Source of the DNA: Bifidobacterium moukalabense DSM 27321
GTDB taxonomy: Bacteria; Actinomycetota; Actinomycetes; Actinomycetales; Bifidobacteriaceae
DNA: 64,000 nt
Assembly: GCF_000522505.1 (NCBI RefSeq)
Contig: NZ_AZMV01000007.1
Location: forward strand, 806,001 to 870,000
Reading direction: 5' to 3'
In this document: positions 26,131 through 35,940 of the stretch, in pieces
Position numbering within the stretch: the stretch's first letter is position 1
Layout: each line of letters opens with the position of its first letter
The notes under the pieces: generated by a model
What the model was told of the DNA's origin: nothing
Database searches by the model: none
Seen by the model: the letters and a program-made list of their open reading frames with translations, nothing else
Made by a program: the position numbers and the translations under genes

Positions 26131-29100
26131 TCAGTCGGCGAAGTACTCCACGCCGGCCGCGAACAACGGCTGGTCCTTCTCGCCCGGCACGTTCTTGAAC
26201 GTGCCGTTGCTGTAGCGCTCGGAGTGGCCCATCTTGCCGAACACGCGACCGTCCGGGCTGGTGATGCCTTCGATGGCCAGTAGCGAGCCGTTCGGGTTCA
26301 CGTCGAGGTCCATACCCGGCACGCCGGCCTCGTCCACGTACTGCGTGGCGATCTGGCCATTGGCCTTGAGCTGAGCGAGCACGTCGTCGGAGGCCACGAA
26401 GCGGCCTTCGCCGTGGGAGATGGCGATGGTGTGCATGTCGCCCACCTCGGTCTTGGCGAGCCACGGGGAGAGGTTCGACGCCACACGGGTGCGCACCAGA
26501 CGGCTCTGATGGCGGCCGATGGTGTTGAACGTCAGCGTCGGGCATTCGGCGGTCATCGGCACGATGTCGCCGTACGGTACCAGGCCGAGCTTGATGAGCG
26601 CCTGGAAGCCGTTGCAGATGCCGAGCATCAGACCATCACGATTGTTCAACAGGTCGCGCACGGCTTCGGTCACGGCCGGGGCACGGAAGAACGCGGTGAT
26701 GAACTTGGCGGAACCGTCCGGCTCGTCGCCACCGGAGAAGCCGCCGGGAATCATGATGATCTGGCTCTTCCGGATCTCCTCGACCAGCGCGGCGGTGGAT
26801 TCGGCCACGGCGGCTGGGGTGAGATTGTTCACGATCAACGTACTCACATCGGCGCCTGCACGCTCGAAGGCGGCTGCGGAATCATACTCGCAGTTGTTGC
26901 CGGGGAACACCGGAATCACCACATGCGGCTTGGCGATGCCGGTGCCGGCATACACGGTCTTCTTCGGTGCCTCGAAGGAGATGGTCTCAGCCGTCTTGCC
27001 CTTCTCCTCATCCTTGGAACGATACGGGAACACGGATTCGATGCCGCCTTCCCATGCGTCCTGCAGCTCGGCCAGATCCAGTATCTCGCCGGCGGCGACA
27101 AACGAGTAGTCCTCGATGGTCTCACCGATCTCACCGACCTCGACGAGGTTGGACACAGCCGGAATCTTCGTGTCATCGGCCAGCTCCATGATGAAGGAGC
27201 CGTACGCCGGAGCGAACAGGTCATCCACGGAAATATCGGAGACGAGCTTCACGCCGATCTGGTTGCCGACGGTCATCTTGAAGAGGGCTTCGGCGGTAGC
27301 GCCGTAGCCTGGAGTGGACACGGCCAGAGCGTCACCGAAATCGGTCAGGGATTCAACGAGCAAGAACGCCTCCAGCAGTGCATCCTTGTTCGGCGTCAGG
27401 CCGTCTTCAAGGTAGCGTGGGGCGATACGGACCACGCGGTGGCCGGCGCCCTTGAATTCGGGGGAGGTGGCACGCTTCATGTTGCCTACGGCCACGGCGA
27501 ATGAGATCAGGGTCGGCGGAACGTCAAGCTGCTCGAAGGTGCCGGACATGGAGTCCTTGCCACCGATCGCACCGGCTCCAAGGTCCACTTGAGCCATCAG
27601 GGCGCCCAGTACGGCGGCCATCGGCTTGCCCCAGCGCTCCGGTTCATCGCGCAGTTTCTCGAAATACTCCTGGAAGCTCAGGTACGCTTTCTCGTGCTCG
27701 AAACCGGCGGCGACCAGCTTCGACAGGGATTCGACCACGGACAGGTATGCGCCCGTGAACTGGTTCTTCTCCATGATGTACGGGTTGAAGCCCCAGGCCA
27801 TCGCGGAGGCGGTGGTGGTCTCGCCGAACACCGGAAGCTTGGCGACCATGGCCATGTTCGGGGTCAGCTGCTTTCTGCCACCGAACGGCATGAGCACGGT
27901 ACCCGCGCCGATAGTGGAGTCGAAACGCTCACTCAACCCCTTGTTGGAGGCCACGTTCAGGTCGGTAAGCATGGTGTGCATACGCTCGGATAGCGAGCCG
28001 GAAGCCCACGGCGTGGCGTAATCATGCTGCGCCTCGACATGCACCACCTGATGCTTCGGAGCGCCATTGGAGGCGAGGAATTCGCGGGACAGGTCCACGA
28101 TCGTGTCTCCGTTCCACGTCATCGTCATACGCGGTTCCTCGGTCACCGTCGCGATGACCTCGGCCTCGAGGTTCTCTTCCCTGGCATAACCGAGGAATTC
28201 GTCCACATCCTCCGCAGACACATCCACGGCCATACGTTCCTGCGATTCGGAAATCGCAAGCTCGGTGCCGTCCAGACCCTCGTATTTCTTGGACACCTTG
28301 TTGAGATCCACATACAGGCCGTCAGCCAGCTCACCGACCGCCACGGATACGCCGCCCGCACCGAAATCGTTGCAGCGCTTGATTAGACGGCATGCGTCGC
28401 CACGGCGGAACAGACGCTGCAACTTGCGTTCGACCGGCGCGTTGCCCTTCTGCACCTCGGCACCGTCGAGTTCCAGCGATTCGACGTTGTGGGCCTTGGA
28501 AGCGCCGGTCGCGCCACCGATGCCGTCACGTCCGGTACGCCCGCCGAGCAGGATGATCTTGTCGCCGGGGGCCGGGGTCTCACGGCGCACATGATCGGCC
28601 GGGGTCGCAGCCACGACCGCACCGACCTCCATGCGCTTGGCCACATAGCCCGGGTGGTAGATCTCGTCGACCTGGCCGGTGGCCAGACCGATCTGATTGC
28701 CGTAGGAGGAGTAGCCGGCTGCGGCGGTAGTGACGAGCTTGCGCTGGGGGAGCTTGCCTTCGAGCGTCTCGGAAACCGGAACGGTCGGATCGGCGGCGCC
28801 GGTCACGCGCATGGCCTGATACACGTAGGAACGGCCGGACAGCGGATCGCGGATGCAGCCGCCGATGCAGGTGGCCGCGCCACCGAACGGCTCGATTTCG
28901 GTCGGGTGGTTGTGGGTTTCGTTCTTGAACAGGAACAGCCAATCCTCATCCTGGCCGTTCACATCCACCTTCACCTTGACGGTGCAGGCGTTGATCTCCT
29001 CGGACTCGTCAAGGTTCTTCAGAATGCCGTTCTTCTTGAGCCACTTCGCGCCGATCGTGCCCATATCCATCAGGCATACCGGCTTGGCATCACGGCCCAG

Positions 29101-29865
29101 TTCGTGGCGCATCTCAAGGTACTTGTCGAACGCGGCCTTGACGGCGGCATCGTCGATCGTGACCTCATCGAGCTGCGTGCCGAATGTGGTATGTCGGCAA
29201 TGATCCGACCAGTAGGTGTCGATCACCTTGATCTCGGTGATGGTCGGATCACGCTGCTCCTCGATGAAGTGCGTACGGCAGAACTGCAGGTCGGCCAGAT
29301 CCATGGCGAGACCACGGTCGGCGATGAACTGCTCGAGATCGGCGTCGCTCATGGTGCGGAAGCCTTCGATGACCTCCACCTTGCCCGGGACCGGCACCTG
29401 GGTCTTGAGCGTGGTCTTCGGCTTGAGGGAGGCTTCACGGGCCTCGACCGGGTTGATCACATAATGCTTGATGGCATCAACGTCATCGGCGGACAGTTCG
29501 CCCTCCAACGCATACACCTTGGCGGAGCGCACGGTAGGGCGCTCACCCTGCGAAATCAGCTGGATGCATTCACTGGCGGAATCGGCACGTTGGTCGAACT
29601 GACCCGGCAGATATTCCACGGCGAACACGGTATCGGCGCCAAAATCCGGTAGCTCGGTGCAGACATCATCCACCTGCGGCTCGCTGAACACGGTCGGCGT
29701 GGCTTGGGCGAACAGCTCTTCGCTGATGCCTTCCACGTCGTAACGGTTGACGAGACGCACGTTCTTCAGTGCCTTGATGCCGAGAATGGTTCTGAGCTCG
29801 TTGGCAAGCTGCCGCGCCTCGACGTCAAAGCCATGCTTCTTCTCCACATACACGCGGAAAACCAT
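26131..29865 (-). CDS. purL: Phosphoribosylformylglycinamidine synthase, single-chain large form
   Basis: A 1244-residue fusion of PurS-like, PurL and PurQ functions that makes FGAM from FGAR, glutamine and ATP. The N-terminus (VFRVYVEKKHGFDVEARQLA) matches the Clostridium/Streptococcus/Bifidobacterium-type large enzyme. The central synthetase has SDHCRHTTFGTQ and ETHNHPTEIEPFGGA; the C-terminal glutaminase has the nucleophile in LGICNGFQALIKLG and the AISHGEGRF histidine. The start was chosen because AAGGAG lies 9 bases before ATG 29865; an ATG at 29874 has no spacing. Most Actinobacteria use separate purS, purQ and purL, so this form is unusual for the phylum. Confidence 0.95.
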   Translation of the reverse strand: MVFRVYVEKKHGFDVEARQLANELRTILGIKALKNVRLVNRYDVEGISEELFAQATPTVFSEPQVDDVCTELPDFGADTVFAVEYLPGQFDQRADSASECIQLISQGERPTVRSAKVYALEGELSADDVDAIKHYVINPVEAREASLKPKTTLKTQVPVPGKVEVIEGFRTMSDADLEQFIADRGLAMDLADLQFCRTHFIEEQRDPTITEIKVIDTYWSDHCRHTTFGTQLDEVTIDDAAVKAAFDKYLEMRHELGRDAKPVCLMDMGTIGAKWLKKNGILKNLDESEEINACTVKVKVDVNGQDEDWLFLFKNETHNHPTEIEPFGGAATCIGGCIRDPLSGRSYVYQAMRVTGAADPTVPVSETLEGKLPQRKLVTTAAAGYSSYGNQIGLATGQVDEIYHPGYVAKRMEVGAVVAATPADHVRRETPAPGDKIILLGGRTGRDGIGGATGASKAHNVESLELDGAEVQKGNAPVERKLQRLFRRGDACRLIKRCNDFGAGGVSVAVGELADGLYVDLNKVSKKYEGLDGTELAISESQERMAVDVSAEDVDEFLGYAREENLEAEVIATVTEEPRMTMTWNGDTIVDLSREFLASNGAPKHQVVHVEAQHDYATPWASGSLSERMHTMLTDLNVASNKGLSERFDSTIGAGTVLMPFGGRKQLTPNMAMVAKLPVFGETTTASAMAWGFNPYIMEKNQFTGAYLSVVESLSKLVAAGFEHEKAYLSFQEYFEKLRDEPERWGKPMAAVLGALMAQVDLGAGAIGGKDSMSGTFEQLDVPPTLISFAVAVGNMKRATSPEFKGAGHRVVRIAPRYLEDGLTPNKDALLEAFLLVESLTDFGDALAVSTPGYGATAEALFKMTVGNQIGVKLVSDISVDDLFAPAYGSFIMELADDTKIPAVSNLVEVGEIGETIEDYSFVAAGEILDLAELQDAWEGGIESVFPYRSKDEEKGKTAETISFEAPKKTVYAGTGIAKPHVVIPVFPGNNCEYDSAAAFERAGADVSTLIVNNLTPAAVAESTAALVEEIRKSQIIMIPGGFSGGDEPDGSAKFITAFFRAPAVTEAVRDLLNNRDGLMLGICNGFQALIKLGLVPYGDIVPMTAECPTLTFNTIGRHQSRLVRTRVASNLSPWLAKTEVGDMHTIAISHGEGRFVASDDVLAQLKANGQIATQYVDEAGVPGMDLDVNPNGSLLAIEGITSPDGRVFGKMGHSERYSNGTFKNVPGEKDQPLFAAGVEYFAD

Positions 29866-29924
29866 GTGTGTCATCTCCTTCTCACAAGAGTTTCGGGATT
29901 TCAAAGAATGATGAAAACAAATTG

Positions 29925-29958
29925 AGCCCGCATCCGGCTTGCGCTCCGGATGCGGGCT
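29925..29958. repeat. Intercistronic hairpin purC-purL
   Basis: AGCCCGCATCCG (29925-29936) pairs perfectly with CGGATGCGGGCT (29947-29958). It lies directly after the purC stop on the minus strand, followed by bases with few U residues. It may attenuate or stabilise the message. Confidence 0.55.
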
Positions 29959-29967
29959 GCACACGTA

Positions 29968-30720
29968 TTATTCGGCTACTTCGATGCCTTCGGACTTGGC
30001 GAGTTCGGCCAATCGGCTTTCGATCTCCTCATATGCCGGAATGATGTCGCCCAGGTCGCGGCGGAACAGATCCTTGTCGAGATGTTCGACCTTGCCGGAA
30101 TGGTCGCGCTGGTCCCACAGGCGGCAGGAATCCGGGGTGATCTCATCGGCCAGCAGCAGCGTGCCGTCGCTGGTGCGTCCCATCTCGATCTTGAAATCCA
30201 CGAGCTTGACGTCGATCTTGGCGAAGATCTCGATCAGGGCCTCGTTGATGCGGCGGGCGAGCGGTGCGATTTCGGCGAGATCCTCACGGGTGCAAGTGCC
30301 CAAGGCCACCAGATCGTCGTCATTCACGAACGGATCATGCAGATCGTCGTTCTTCAGGAAGTATTCGAGCACCGGCTCCTTGAGGGCCATACCCTCCTCA
30401 ACGCCCAGGCGGGAGCAGAAATGGCCGGCGGCGGTGTTGCGCAGCACGATCTCCAGCGGGAACATGGTGACCTTCCTGACCAGCTGGGAGGTGTCACCGA
30501 CGCGGGCCACAAGGTGGCTTTCGATGCTGCGCTTCTTCAGAAGATCGAAGATCAGCGTGGTGATGAGGTTGTTCAACCTGCCCTTGCCGGCGAAGTCTTC
30601 CTTCTTCTCGCCGTCACCTGCGGTAGCGGAGTTCTTGTATTCGACCCAAAGCACTTCCGGATCGTCAGTTGCGTACAGTTGCTTGGCCTTGCCCTCGTAG
30701 AGCTTTTCCAGCTTCTCCAT
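29968..30720 (-). CDS. purC: Phosphoribosylaminoimidazole-succinocarboxamide synthase
   Basis: A 250-residue SAICAR synthetase that joins CAIR and aspartate. Starts [20 protein letters not shown], the family's usual N-terminus; [28 protein letters not shown] and [11 protein letters not shown] follow, and [15 protein letters not shown] is the signature near the C-terminus. Upstream in-frame codons were rejected because GGAAAGG lies just before ATG 30720. Second of three minus-strand genes purT-purC-purL. Confidence 0.95.
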   Translation of the reverse strand: MEKLEKLYEGKAKQLYATDDPEVLWVEYKNSATAGDGEKKEDFAGKGRLNNLITTLIFDLLKKRSIESHLVARVGDTSQLVRKVTMFPLEIVLRNTAAGHFCSRLGVEEGMALKEPVLEYFLKNDDLHDPFVNDDDLVALGTCTREDLAEIAPLARRINEALIEIFAKIDVKLVDFKIEMGRTSDGTLLLADEITPDSCRLWDQRDHSGKVEHLDKDLFRRDLGDIIPAYEEIESRLAELAKSEGIEVAE

Positions 30721-30842
30721 TACTCGCCTTTCCTGGAATGGTAGGTAGATAGTTTGGTGAACTTGACGGTTAACAAGATACCAACTGGAGGCTACAATCG
30801 GGGCATTTTCGGTGCGTTTCACAGGGCGCCCCGAAGGGGTGG

Positions 30843-32096
30843 TCAGACGATGCCGACTCCAATCGTTTCGGCCACATGCGCGGCCTTGGCCCGAGCGGCG
30901 GATTCGTCGGTTCCGATAGCCAGCGCGACCGCCATACGGCGATGGCCATGCACCTCGGGCTTGGCGAAGATGCGCAGATCGGTCCCCGGCTCAGCCAATG
31001 CGTCGGCGACATTCGTGAATTCGACCTCACCGTCGCCCTCCACCACGATGGCACGGCTGGCCGCGACCGATCCCGCCGGAATGGAAAGCGCCACATGGCC
31101 TTCCGTGATCGGCATGCCGAGAATCGCACGGGCATGCAGTGCGAACTCGCTCAGCCGCTGTGAGGCCATGGTCACCATGCCGGTATCGTGCGGGCGGGGG
31201 GAGACCTCATTGAACAGCACGGAACCGTCGGTCAGCACGAACAGTTCCACGCCGAACACGCCCCAACCCTTCTCTCCGGAGGCCTGCGCCTTTGCCACAA
31301 GTCCCTTCACCGCAGCGTGCGCGATATGCTTCGCCTGTTCAAGCACCTTTGCGGTAAAGGTGGCGGGTTGCCAGGATTCACGGTAATCGCCGCTTTCCTG
31401 ACGCTGACCAATCGGAGCGCAGGTCACGATGCCCGCCGAAGAGCTTACGGTCAGTACGGTCAGCTCATAGTCAAGCGGTGCCAGAGCCTCGACGATCACC
31501 CGGGATACGTCTCCCTCGCCATGTGCGCGTCGACCTTCCTGCGCCTCGGTCCAGGCCGCGTCGATCGCATCGGCGGAACGTACCACGGACTGTCCGTGAC
31601 CGGATGAGCTCATAATCGGTTTGACCACACATGGGTATCCTACGGTTTCGGCACCGGCGCGCAGTTCTTCGAGCGAACCGGCGAAACGGTATGGCGTGGT
31701 CGGCAATTTCAGGTCCTCATGTGCAAGTACGCGCAGTCGTTCGCGATCCATGCAGATCGCCGCGATCTCTGCGCTCGGCACCACCTGTACGCCACGGTCG
31801 GCGGCCTCGGCCAGCTCGGCAGTGGCAATCGCCTCGACCTCCGGCACGATGATGTCCGGCTTGATCTCGTCGAACAACGTACGCAACCGTTCGGCGTTCG
31901 CCATATCGAGCACACGATATTCATGGGCGACCTGCTGGGCGGGGGCGCCGGCGTACGAATCGGCCGCGCATACCCATGCGCCGAGCCTCATCAGTTCGAG
32001 GGTGACCTCCTTGCCCAGCTCGCCGGAGCCGAGAAACAGAATACGGGTCGGATGTTTGCCAAGCGGGGTGCCCAAGGCACGATTCTCTTCAGTCAT
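30843..32096 (-). CDS. purT: Formate-dependent GAR transformylase
   Basis: A 417-residue ATP-grasp enzyme that makes FGAR from GAR, formate and ATP. The N-terminus [51 protein letters not shown] and [15 protein letters not shown] are characteristic. It shares ancestry with PurK but the GELGKE start marks PurT. It begins 35 bases from the divergent glycosyltransferase start, so promoters overlap; no clear ribosome site precedes the ATG, and a leaderless message is possible. Heads the purT-purC-purL series. Confidence 0.93.
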   Translation of the reverse strand: MTEENRALGTPLGKHPTRILFLGSGELGKEVTLELMRLGAWVCAADSYAGAPAQQVAHEYRVLDMANAERLRTLFDEIKPDIIVPEVEAIATAELAEAADRGVQVVPSAEIAAICMDRERLRVLAHEDLKLPTTPYRFAGSLEELRAGAETVGYPCVVKPIMSSSGHGQSVVRSADAIDAAWTEAQEGRRAHGEGDVSRVIVEALAPLDYELTVLTVSSSAGIVTCAPIGQRQESGDYRESWQPATFTAKVLEQAKHIAHAAVKGLVAKAQASGEKGWGVFGVELFVLTDGSVLFNEVSPRPHDTGMVTMASQRLSEFALHARAILGMPITEGHVALSIPAGSVAASRAIVVEGDGEVEFTNVADALAEPGTDLRIFAKPEVHGHRRMAVALAIGTDESAARAKAAHVAETIGVGIV

Positions 32097-32131
32097 GATT
32101 CTTATTGTGCCATCGGCGTAGGATGGGGCGC

Positions 32132-33307
32132 ATGCTTGAGAACGAAAAGAAGGAGGCCGACCGCCCGCTGACCATCGCCATGGTGGTCGATACGTCGGGC
32201 AACCGAGGCAACGGCACTTCGAACTCCGCCCTGCAATGGGCGCAGGAGCTGGAACGGCAAGGGCACCATGTGCGTCTGGTCGGCATCGGGGCGCCTGATT
32301 TTCCGGCGCGCGTAAACCATGTGCCACTGGTGAGCTGGGTGGCGAAGCAGCAGCAGATGCAGTTCGCCGAACCAAGTGACACGCTATTCCGTGCGGCGTT
32401 CCTGGGTGTGGACGCGGTGCACATCTACACACCGTTCCGTTTCGGCCAACATGCCTGCAAGGTGGCCAAACAGATGGGTGTCACGGTCACCGCCGGCTAT
32501 CATGTGCAGCCGGAGAACATCACCTACTCCGCGGGACCGCTTAAGTACGTACCCGGCATCGACTCATTTATATATTGGCTGTTCGATATGTGGCTGTATC
32601 GCAGAATCGATCATGTGCATGTACCTACCGAACTGGGTGCCAGTCTGCTGCGCTCGCATGGCTATAAGGCGAAGCTGCATGTGATCTCCAATGGCTACGA
32701 GACTCGCTTCACGCCGAAAAAGCAGCGGGAGGGGAACGAATCGGCGGCAACGCCGTTTCGCATCGTCGCGTCTGGCCGCCTGACACACGAGAAGAATCAT
32801 GCCATGTTGATTCGTGCCATCGCGCGATGCCGCCACGCGCAAGACATCGAATTGACGATCGCCGGCACCGGTCCGCTGAAGAGGAAACTGCGGAAGATGG
32901 CCGATCGTCTGCTGGCCCGTCCCGCTTCGATCGGATTTCATAAGAACACCGAAATGCCGGCGTTGCTGCGTTCCGGCGACCTGCTGGTACACCCATCGAT
33001 CGCCGATTTGGAATCGGTGAGTGTGATCGAGGGTATGGCGGCCGGTCTGGTGCCGGTGATCGCCTCGTCACCGTTGAGCGCGGCCGGACAGTTTGCGCTG
33101 CGCGACGAATCGCTGTTCCCCGTTGACGATGTGGACGCGCTGGCTCGGCGTATTGATTGGTGGATCGACCATCCGGCGGAACTCAACGAGTGGGGTGCCA
33201 TCTACGCCGAACATACCCGGAAGCATTATTCGGTCGAGGCCTCCGTACGCCAGTTCGTGGCCATGGAGCACGAGGCCATCGCCGACAACGCTACAGCAGT
33301 GCGATAA
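32132..33307 (+). CDS. GT4-family glycosyltransferase
   Basis: A 391-residue GT-B glycosyltransferase. The N-terminal domain begins IAMVVDTSGNRGNGTSNSAL and includes TAGYHVQPENITYS; the C-terminal nucleotide-sugar domain has VASGRLTHEKNHAMLIRAIA and the E-x7-E motif in DLESVSVIEGMAAGLVPV. It looks like the enzymes that mannosylate or glucosylate lipids (diacylglycerol or phosphatidylinositol), but the acceptor cannot be told. Start ATG 32132 or 32123; ribosome site is weak. Its 3' end overlaps the convergent aldolase gene by 17 bases. Confidence 0.8.
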   Translation: MLENEKKEADRPLTIAMVVDTSGNRGNGTSNSALQWAQELERQGHHVRLVGIGAPDFPARVNHVPLVSWVAKQQQMQFAEPSDTLFRAAFLGVDAVHIYTPFRFGQHACKVAKQMGVTVTAGYHVQPENITYSAGPLKYVPGIDSFIYWLFDMWLYRRIDHVHVPTELGASLLRSHGYKAKLHVISNGYETRFTPKKQREGNESAATPFRIVASGRLTHEKNHAMLIRAIARCRHAQDIELTIAGTGPLKRKLRKMADRLLARPASIGFHKNTEMPALLRSGDLLVHPSIADLESVSVIEGMAAGLVPVIASSPLSAAGQFALRDESLFPVDDVDALARRIDWWIDHPAELNEWGAIYAEHTRKHYSVEASVRQFVAMEHEAIADNATAVR

Positions 33308-34316
33308 GCTTTTCGACCTGCTCGTCGGTGGTGGCCCAGCTGGTGCAGATGCGCATCACGGTGTGTGCGTCGTCGGCCTTTTCCATGAAGCCCAAGCGCA
33401 CATGTCGCTGCAGACGGTTCGACGTCTCATTGTCGAGCGTGACGAAAATCTGATTGGTCGGCGCATCGAAAGTCAACGTATATCCACGTTCCGAGAGTGC
33501 TTCACGGATGCGATCGGCCGCGGTATTGGCGCGATGCGCGATGCGACGGTATAGATCGTCGGTGAACAGCGTGTCGAATTGCAATCCGAGCAGCCATCCC
33601 TTGGCCAGCAGCGCACCGTGCCGCTTGACAAGCGTGACGAAATGTTCCGGCATGTTGCCATGCGTGAACACCACGGCCTCGCCGAACATCGCGCCCACCT
33701 TGGTGCCACCGATATAGAACACATCGGAGAGCCTCGCGATGTCCTGAAGCGTCACGTCATTGCCGGTGGCGGTCAACGCGTAGCCGAGGCGCGCGCCATC
33801 GATGAACAGCGGCAGTTCATATCCGTCACAGACCTTACGGATCGCCTTCAGCTCGGGCAGCGTGTACAGCGTGCCATATTCGGTGGCCTGAGAAATGTAG
33901 ACACAGCCCGGGAACACCATATGTGCGTGGTTGCCATCCGCATAGAAGTCCGCGCAGTACTCGTCAAGCTCGCGCGCGTCGATCTTGCCGTCATGGTGGG
34001 GGAGCGTCAGCACCTTATGCCCGGTGGATTCGATGGCGCCTGCCTCATGAACGTTCACATGGCCGGTGCCGGCGGCCACCACGCCGGCATATTGCGGGGT
34101 GATGGAGTCGATGACGATCTGGTTGGTCTGCGTACCTCCGACCAGAAAGAAGATTTCGGCCTTCGGACTTTCGCAGGCCGCGCGGATTTTCGCCTTGGCG
34201 GATTCGCAGATTTCGTCGCTGCCATAGCCCGGATACTGCTTTGCGACGGTCTGCCGGATGCCTTCGATGATTTCCGGTGTGGCGGTGCAGGAATAATCGT
34301 TTTCAAAAGACAGCAT
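33291..34316 (-). CDS. Low-specificity threonine aldolase family, PLP enzyme
   Basis: A 341-residue fold-type I PLP enzyme of the beta-eliminating lyase family. It begins LSFENDYSCTATPEIIEGI, has the AGTGHVNVHEAGAIE stretch, FIDGARLGYAL (the PLP-ring Asp) and the Schiff-base lysine in FYIGGTKVGAMFGEAVVF. Such enzymes cleave threonine or allo-threonine to glycine and acetaldehyde. The start at 34316 follows AAGGAGGG closely; an ATG at 34346 lacks a site. The sequence style is closest to Firmicute members; specificity is not readable. Confidence 0.85.
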   Translation of the reverse strand: MLSFENDYSCTATPEIIEGIRQTVAKQYPGYGSDEICESAKAKIRAACESPKAEIFFLVGGTQTNQIVIDSITPQYAGVVAAGTGHVNVHEAGAIESTGHKVLTLPHHDGKIDARELDEYCADFYADGNHAHMVFPGCVYISQATEYGTLYTLPELKAIRKVCDGYELPLFIDGARLGYALTATGNDVTLQDIARLSDVFYIGGTKVGAMFGEAVVFTHGNMPEHFVTLVKRHGALLAKGWLLGLQFDTLFTDDLYRRIAHRANTAADRIREALSERGYTLTFDAPTNQIFVTLDNETSNRLQRHVRLGFMEKADDAHTVMRICTSWATTDEQVEKLIALL

Positions 34317-34360
34317 GGCCCTCCTTGGATGATTGCCGTCGGTCATATGTTCCTGAGAAT

Positions 34361-34392
34361 AACAAAAAAACCTCGGAATGTCTTCCGAGGTT
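34361..34392 (-). terminator. Terminator of tRNA-His (minus strand)
   Basis: On the minus strand AACCTCGGAA (34383-34392) pairs with TTCCGAGGTT (34369-34378) around 4 bases and is followed by a U run (A residues 34364-34370 on the plus strand). It directly follows the tRNA gene. Confidence 0.85.
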
Positions 34393-34398
34393 TACCGG

Positions 34399-34472
34399 GG
34401 TGGCTAACGCGGCTCGAACGCGCGACCTTCTGAACCACAATCAGATGCTCTACCAACTGAGCTATAGCCACC
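34399..34472 (-). tRNA. tRNA-His (GTG)
   Basis: A complete cloverleaf. The acceptor stem is GGTGGCTA with TAGCCACC, including the extra G at -1 paired with C73 that identifies tRNA-His. The anticodon loop TTGTGGT gives anticodon GTG; the T-loop TTCGAGC and D-loop AGTTGGTA are conserved. The 3' CCA is not fully encoded (CCG follows), so it must be added after transcription. Confidence 0.95.
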
Positions 34473-34687
34473 ATGTTTTTACTCCCCTAAGGAAGCGCAA
34501 CAGGTGAATACTATACACGATTTTTCAGGGATGAATGTTCCGGCGTGTTGCGTTGGGTGGGCGGCGTCTGTAGTTCAGCATATGAGCGCGGTGTCACATG
34601 TGCGGCGCACGTTGGCATAGGTTGTATCGCGCAATCCAAAAGATGATGTTGACGTATCAATAATGACATTGCTGAATCGAGAGAGAA

Positions 34688-35764
34688 ATGCAGAAAGTCA
34701 AGGCCTTTGGTGAGTGGCTCACCAAATGGTTCACCGCAATCGTGATCGTGTGGGCCGTGTTCAACTATTTCGTGCCGCAGGCCAGCCTGTGGGGCAAATC
34801 CTACACCGGCTACTTCCTGGGCATCGTGCTGTTCGGCATGGGGCTGACGTTGACGCTTGATGATTTCAAGCGCATCCTCACCCAGCCGCTGATGGTGATC
34901 GTCGGCACCGTGGCGCACTTCGTGATCATGCCGCTCGTCGCCGTGCTGCTGTGCTGGATCTTCCGTCTTGACGGTGCGCTTGCCGTCGGCGTGATCCTGG
35001 TCGGTTGCTGCCCGTCCGGCACCTCATCCAACGTGATGAGCTACCTGAGCCGCGGTGACGTGGCTCTGGACGTGTCCATCGGCATCCTGTCCACATTGTG
35101 CGCCCCGTTCATGATTCCGCTGCTGATGCAGTGGCTGGCCTCCCAGTATGTGAGCGTGCCGGTCGAATCGTTGTTCCTCAACGCCATCAAGGTGGTGCTG
35201 TTCCCGATCGCCCTCGGTGTGATCTGCCATGCCATCTTCAAAGAGAAGATCGAGAGGATTACGGTGGCGTTGCCGATTGTCTCCCAGGTCGCCATCCTGC
35301 TTATCATCGGCGTGGTGGTCGCCGCCAACGGGCCGAAACTGTTCGTGGCCTCCTCCCTGCTGGCCATCCCGGTGGTCATCCTGCACAATCTGTGCGGTTA
35401 TGCGTTGGGCTTCGGTTTCTCCAAGCTCATGTACAAGGTGTACCCGAAAGGTTTCCGCTATGCGCAGCAGAAGGCCATCACCTTCGAGGTCGGCATGCAG
35501 GATTCCGCATTGGGTGCCACCTTGGCCCTGACCTCCTTCGCCTCCAACCCGCTGGCCGCCGTTCCGTCCACCTTCTTCAGCGTGTGGCACAACATCTCCG
35601 GTTCGGTGCTTTCCAGCTGGTGGCGCGAACATGATGACAGGCAACGGATCCACCCGGATTCCGACAACGGCGAAAAGGGTTCCGCAACCAGGATCGCGGA
35701 CTCCGAAGCCGAACGGAAGATCGTTGAGCCGACGGACGCCCGATCCGACTTCCCGGTCGTCTGA
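34688..35764 (+). CDS. Bile acid:sodium symporter (BASS) family transporter
   Basis: A 358-residue membrane protein with about 9-10 helices. BASS features include GMGLTLTLDDFKRIL, the VGCCPSGTSSNVMSYLSRGDVALD region that forms the substrate and sodium site, and KAITFEVGMQDSALGATLA. Family members move bile acids, keto acids, pantoate or glucosinolates; specificity is unknown here. A roughly 50-residue charged tail after the last helix is longer than usual. ATG 34688 follows GAGAGA; terminator follows at 35782. Confidence 0.85.
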   Translation: MQKVKAFGEWLTKWFTAIVIVWAVFNYFVPQASLWGKSYTGYFLGIVLFGMGLTLTLDDFKRILTQPLMVIVGTVAHFVIMPLVAVLLCWIFRLDGALAVGVILVGCCPSGTSSNVMSYLSRGDVALDVSIGILSTLCAPFMIPLLMQWLASQYVSVPVESLFLNAIKVVLFPIALGVICHAIFKEKIERITVALPIVSQVAILLIIGVVVAANGPKLFVASSLLAIPVVILHNLCGYALGFGFSKLMYKVYPKGFRYAQQKAITFEVGMQDSALGATLALTSFASNPLAAVPSTFFSVWHNISGSVLSSWWREHDDRQRIHPDSDNGEKGSATRIADSEAERKIVEPTDARSDFPVV

Positions 35765-35781
35765 GGCAATATGGGCATGAC

Positions 35782-35820
35782 ACCCCTGAACCGCTCAGAA
35801 CGGCTCAGGGGTTGTTCGTT
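35782..35820 (+). terminator. Terminator after BASS transporter
   Basis: ACCCCTGA (35782-35789) pairs with TCAGGGGT (35805-35812) around a smaller inner CCG/CGG stem, followed by TGTTCGTTTT. Its position shortly after the stop supports termination. Confidence 0.75.
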
Positions 35821-35940
35821 TTCGATGATAATTTCCTGTTGCTTGTTCGATTTTGTCACATCTCCTCAGAGAAGATGAAAGACATTGGAATTATTGGGAT
35901 TTGATGGTGTTCATGTCCGTGTTTCGTGTGCGATTTGGGG

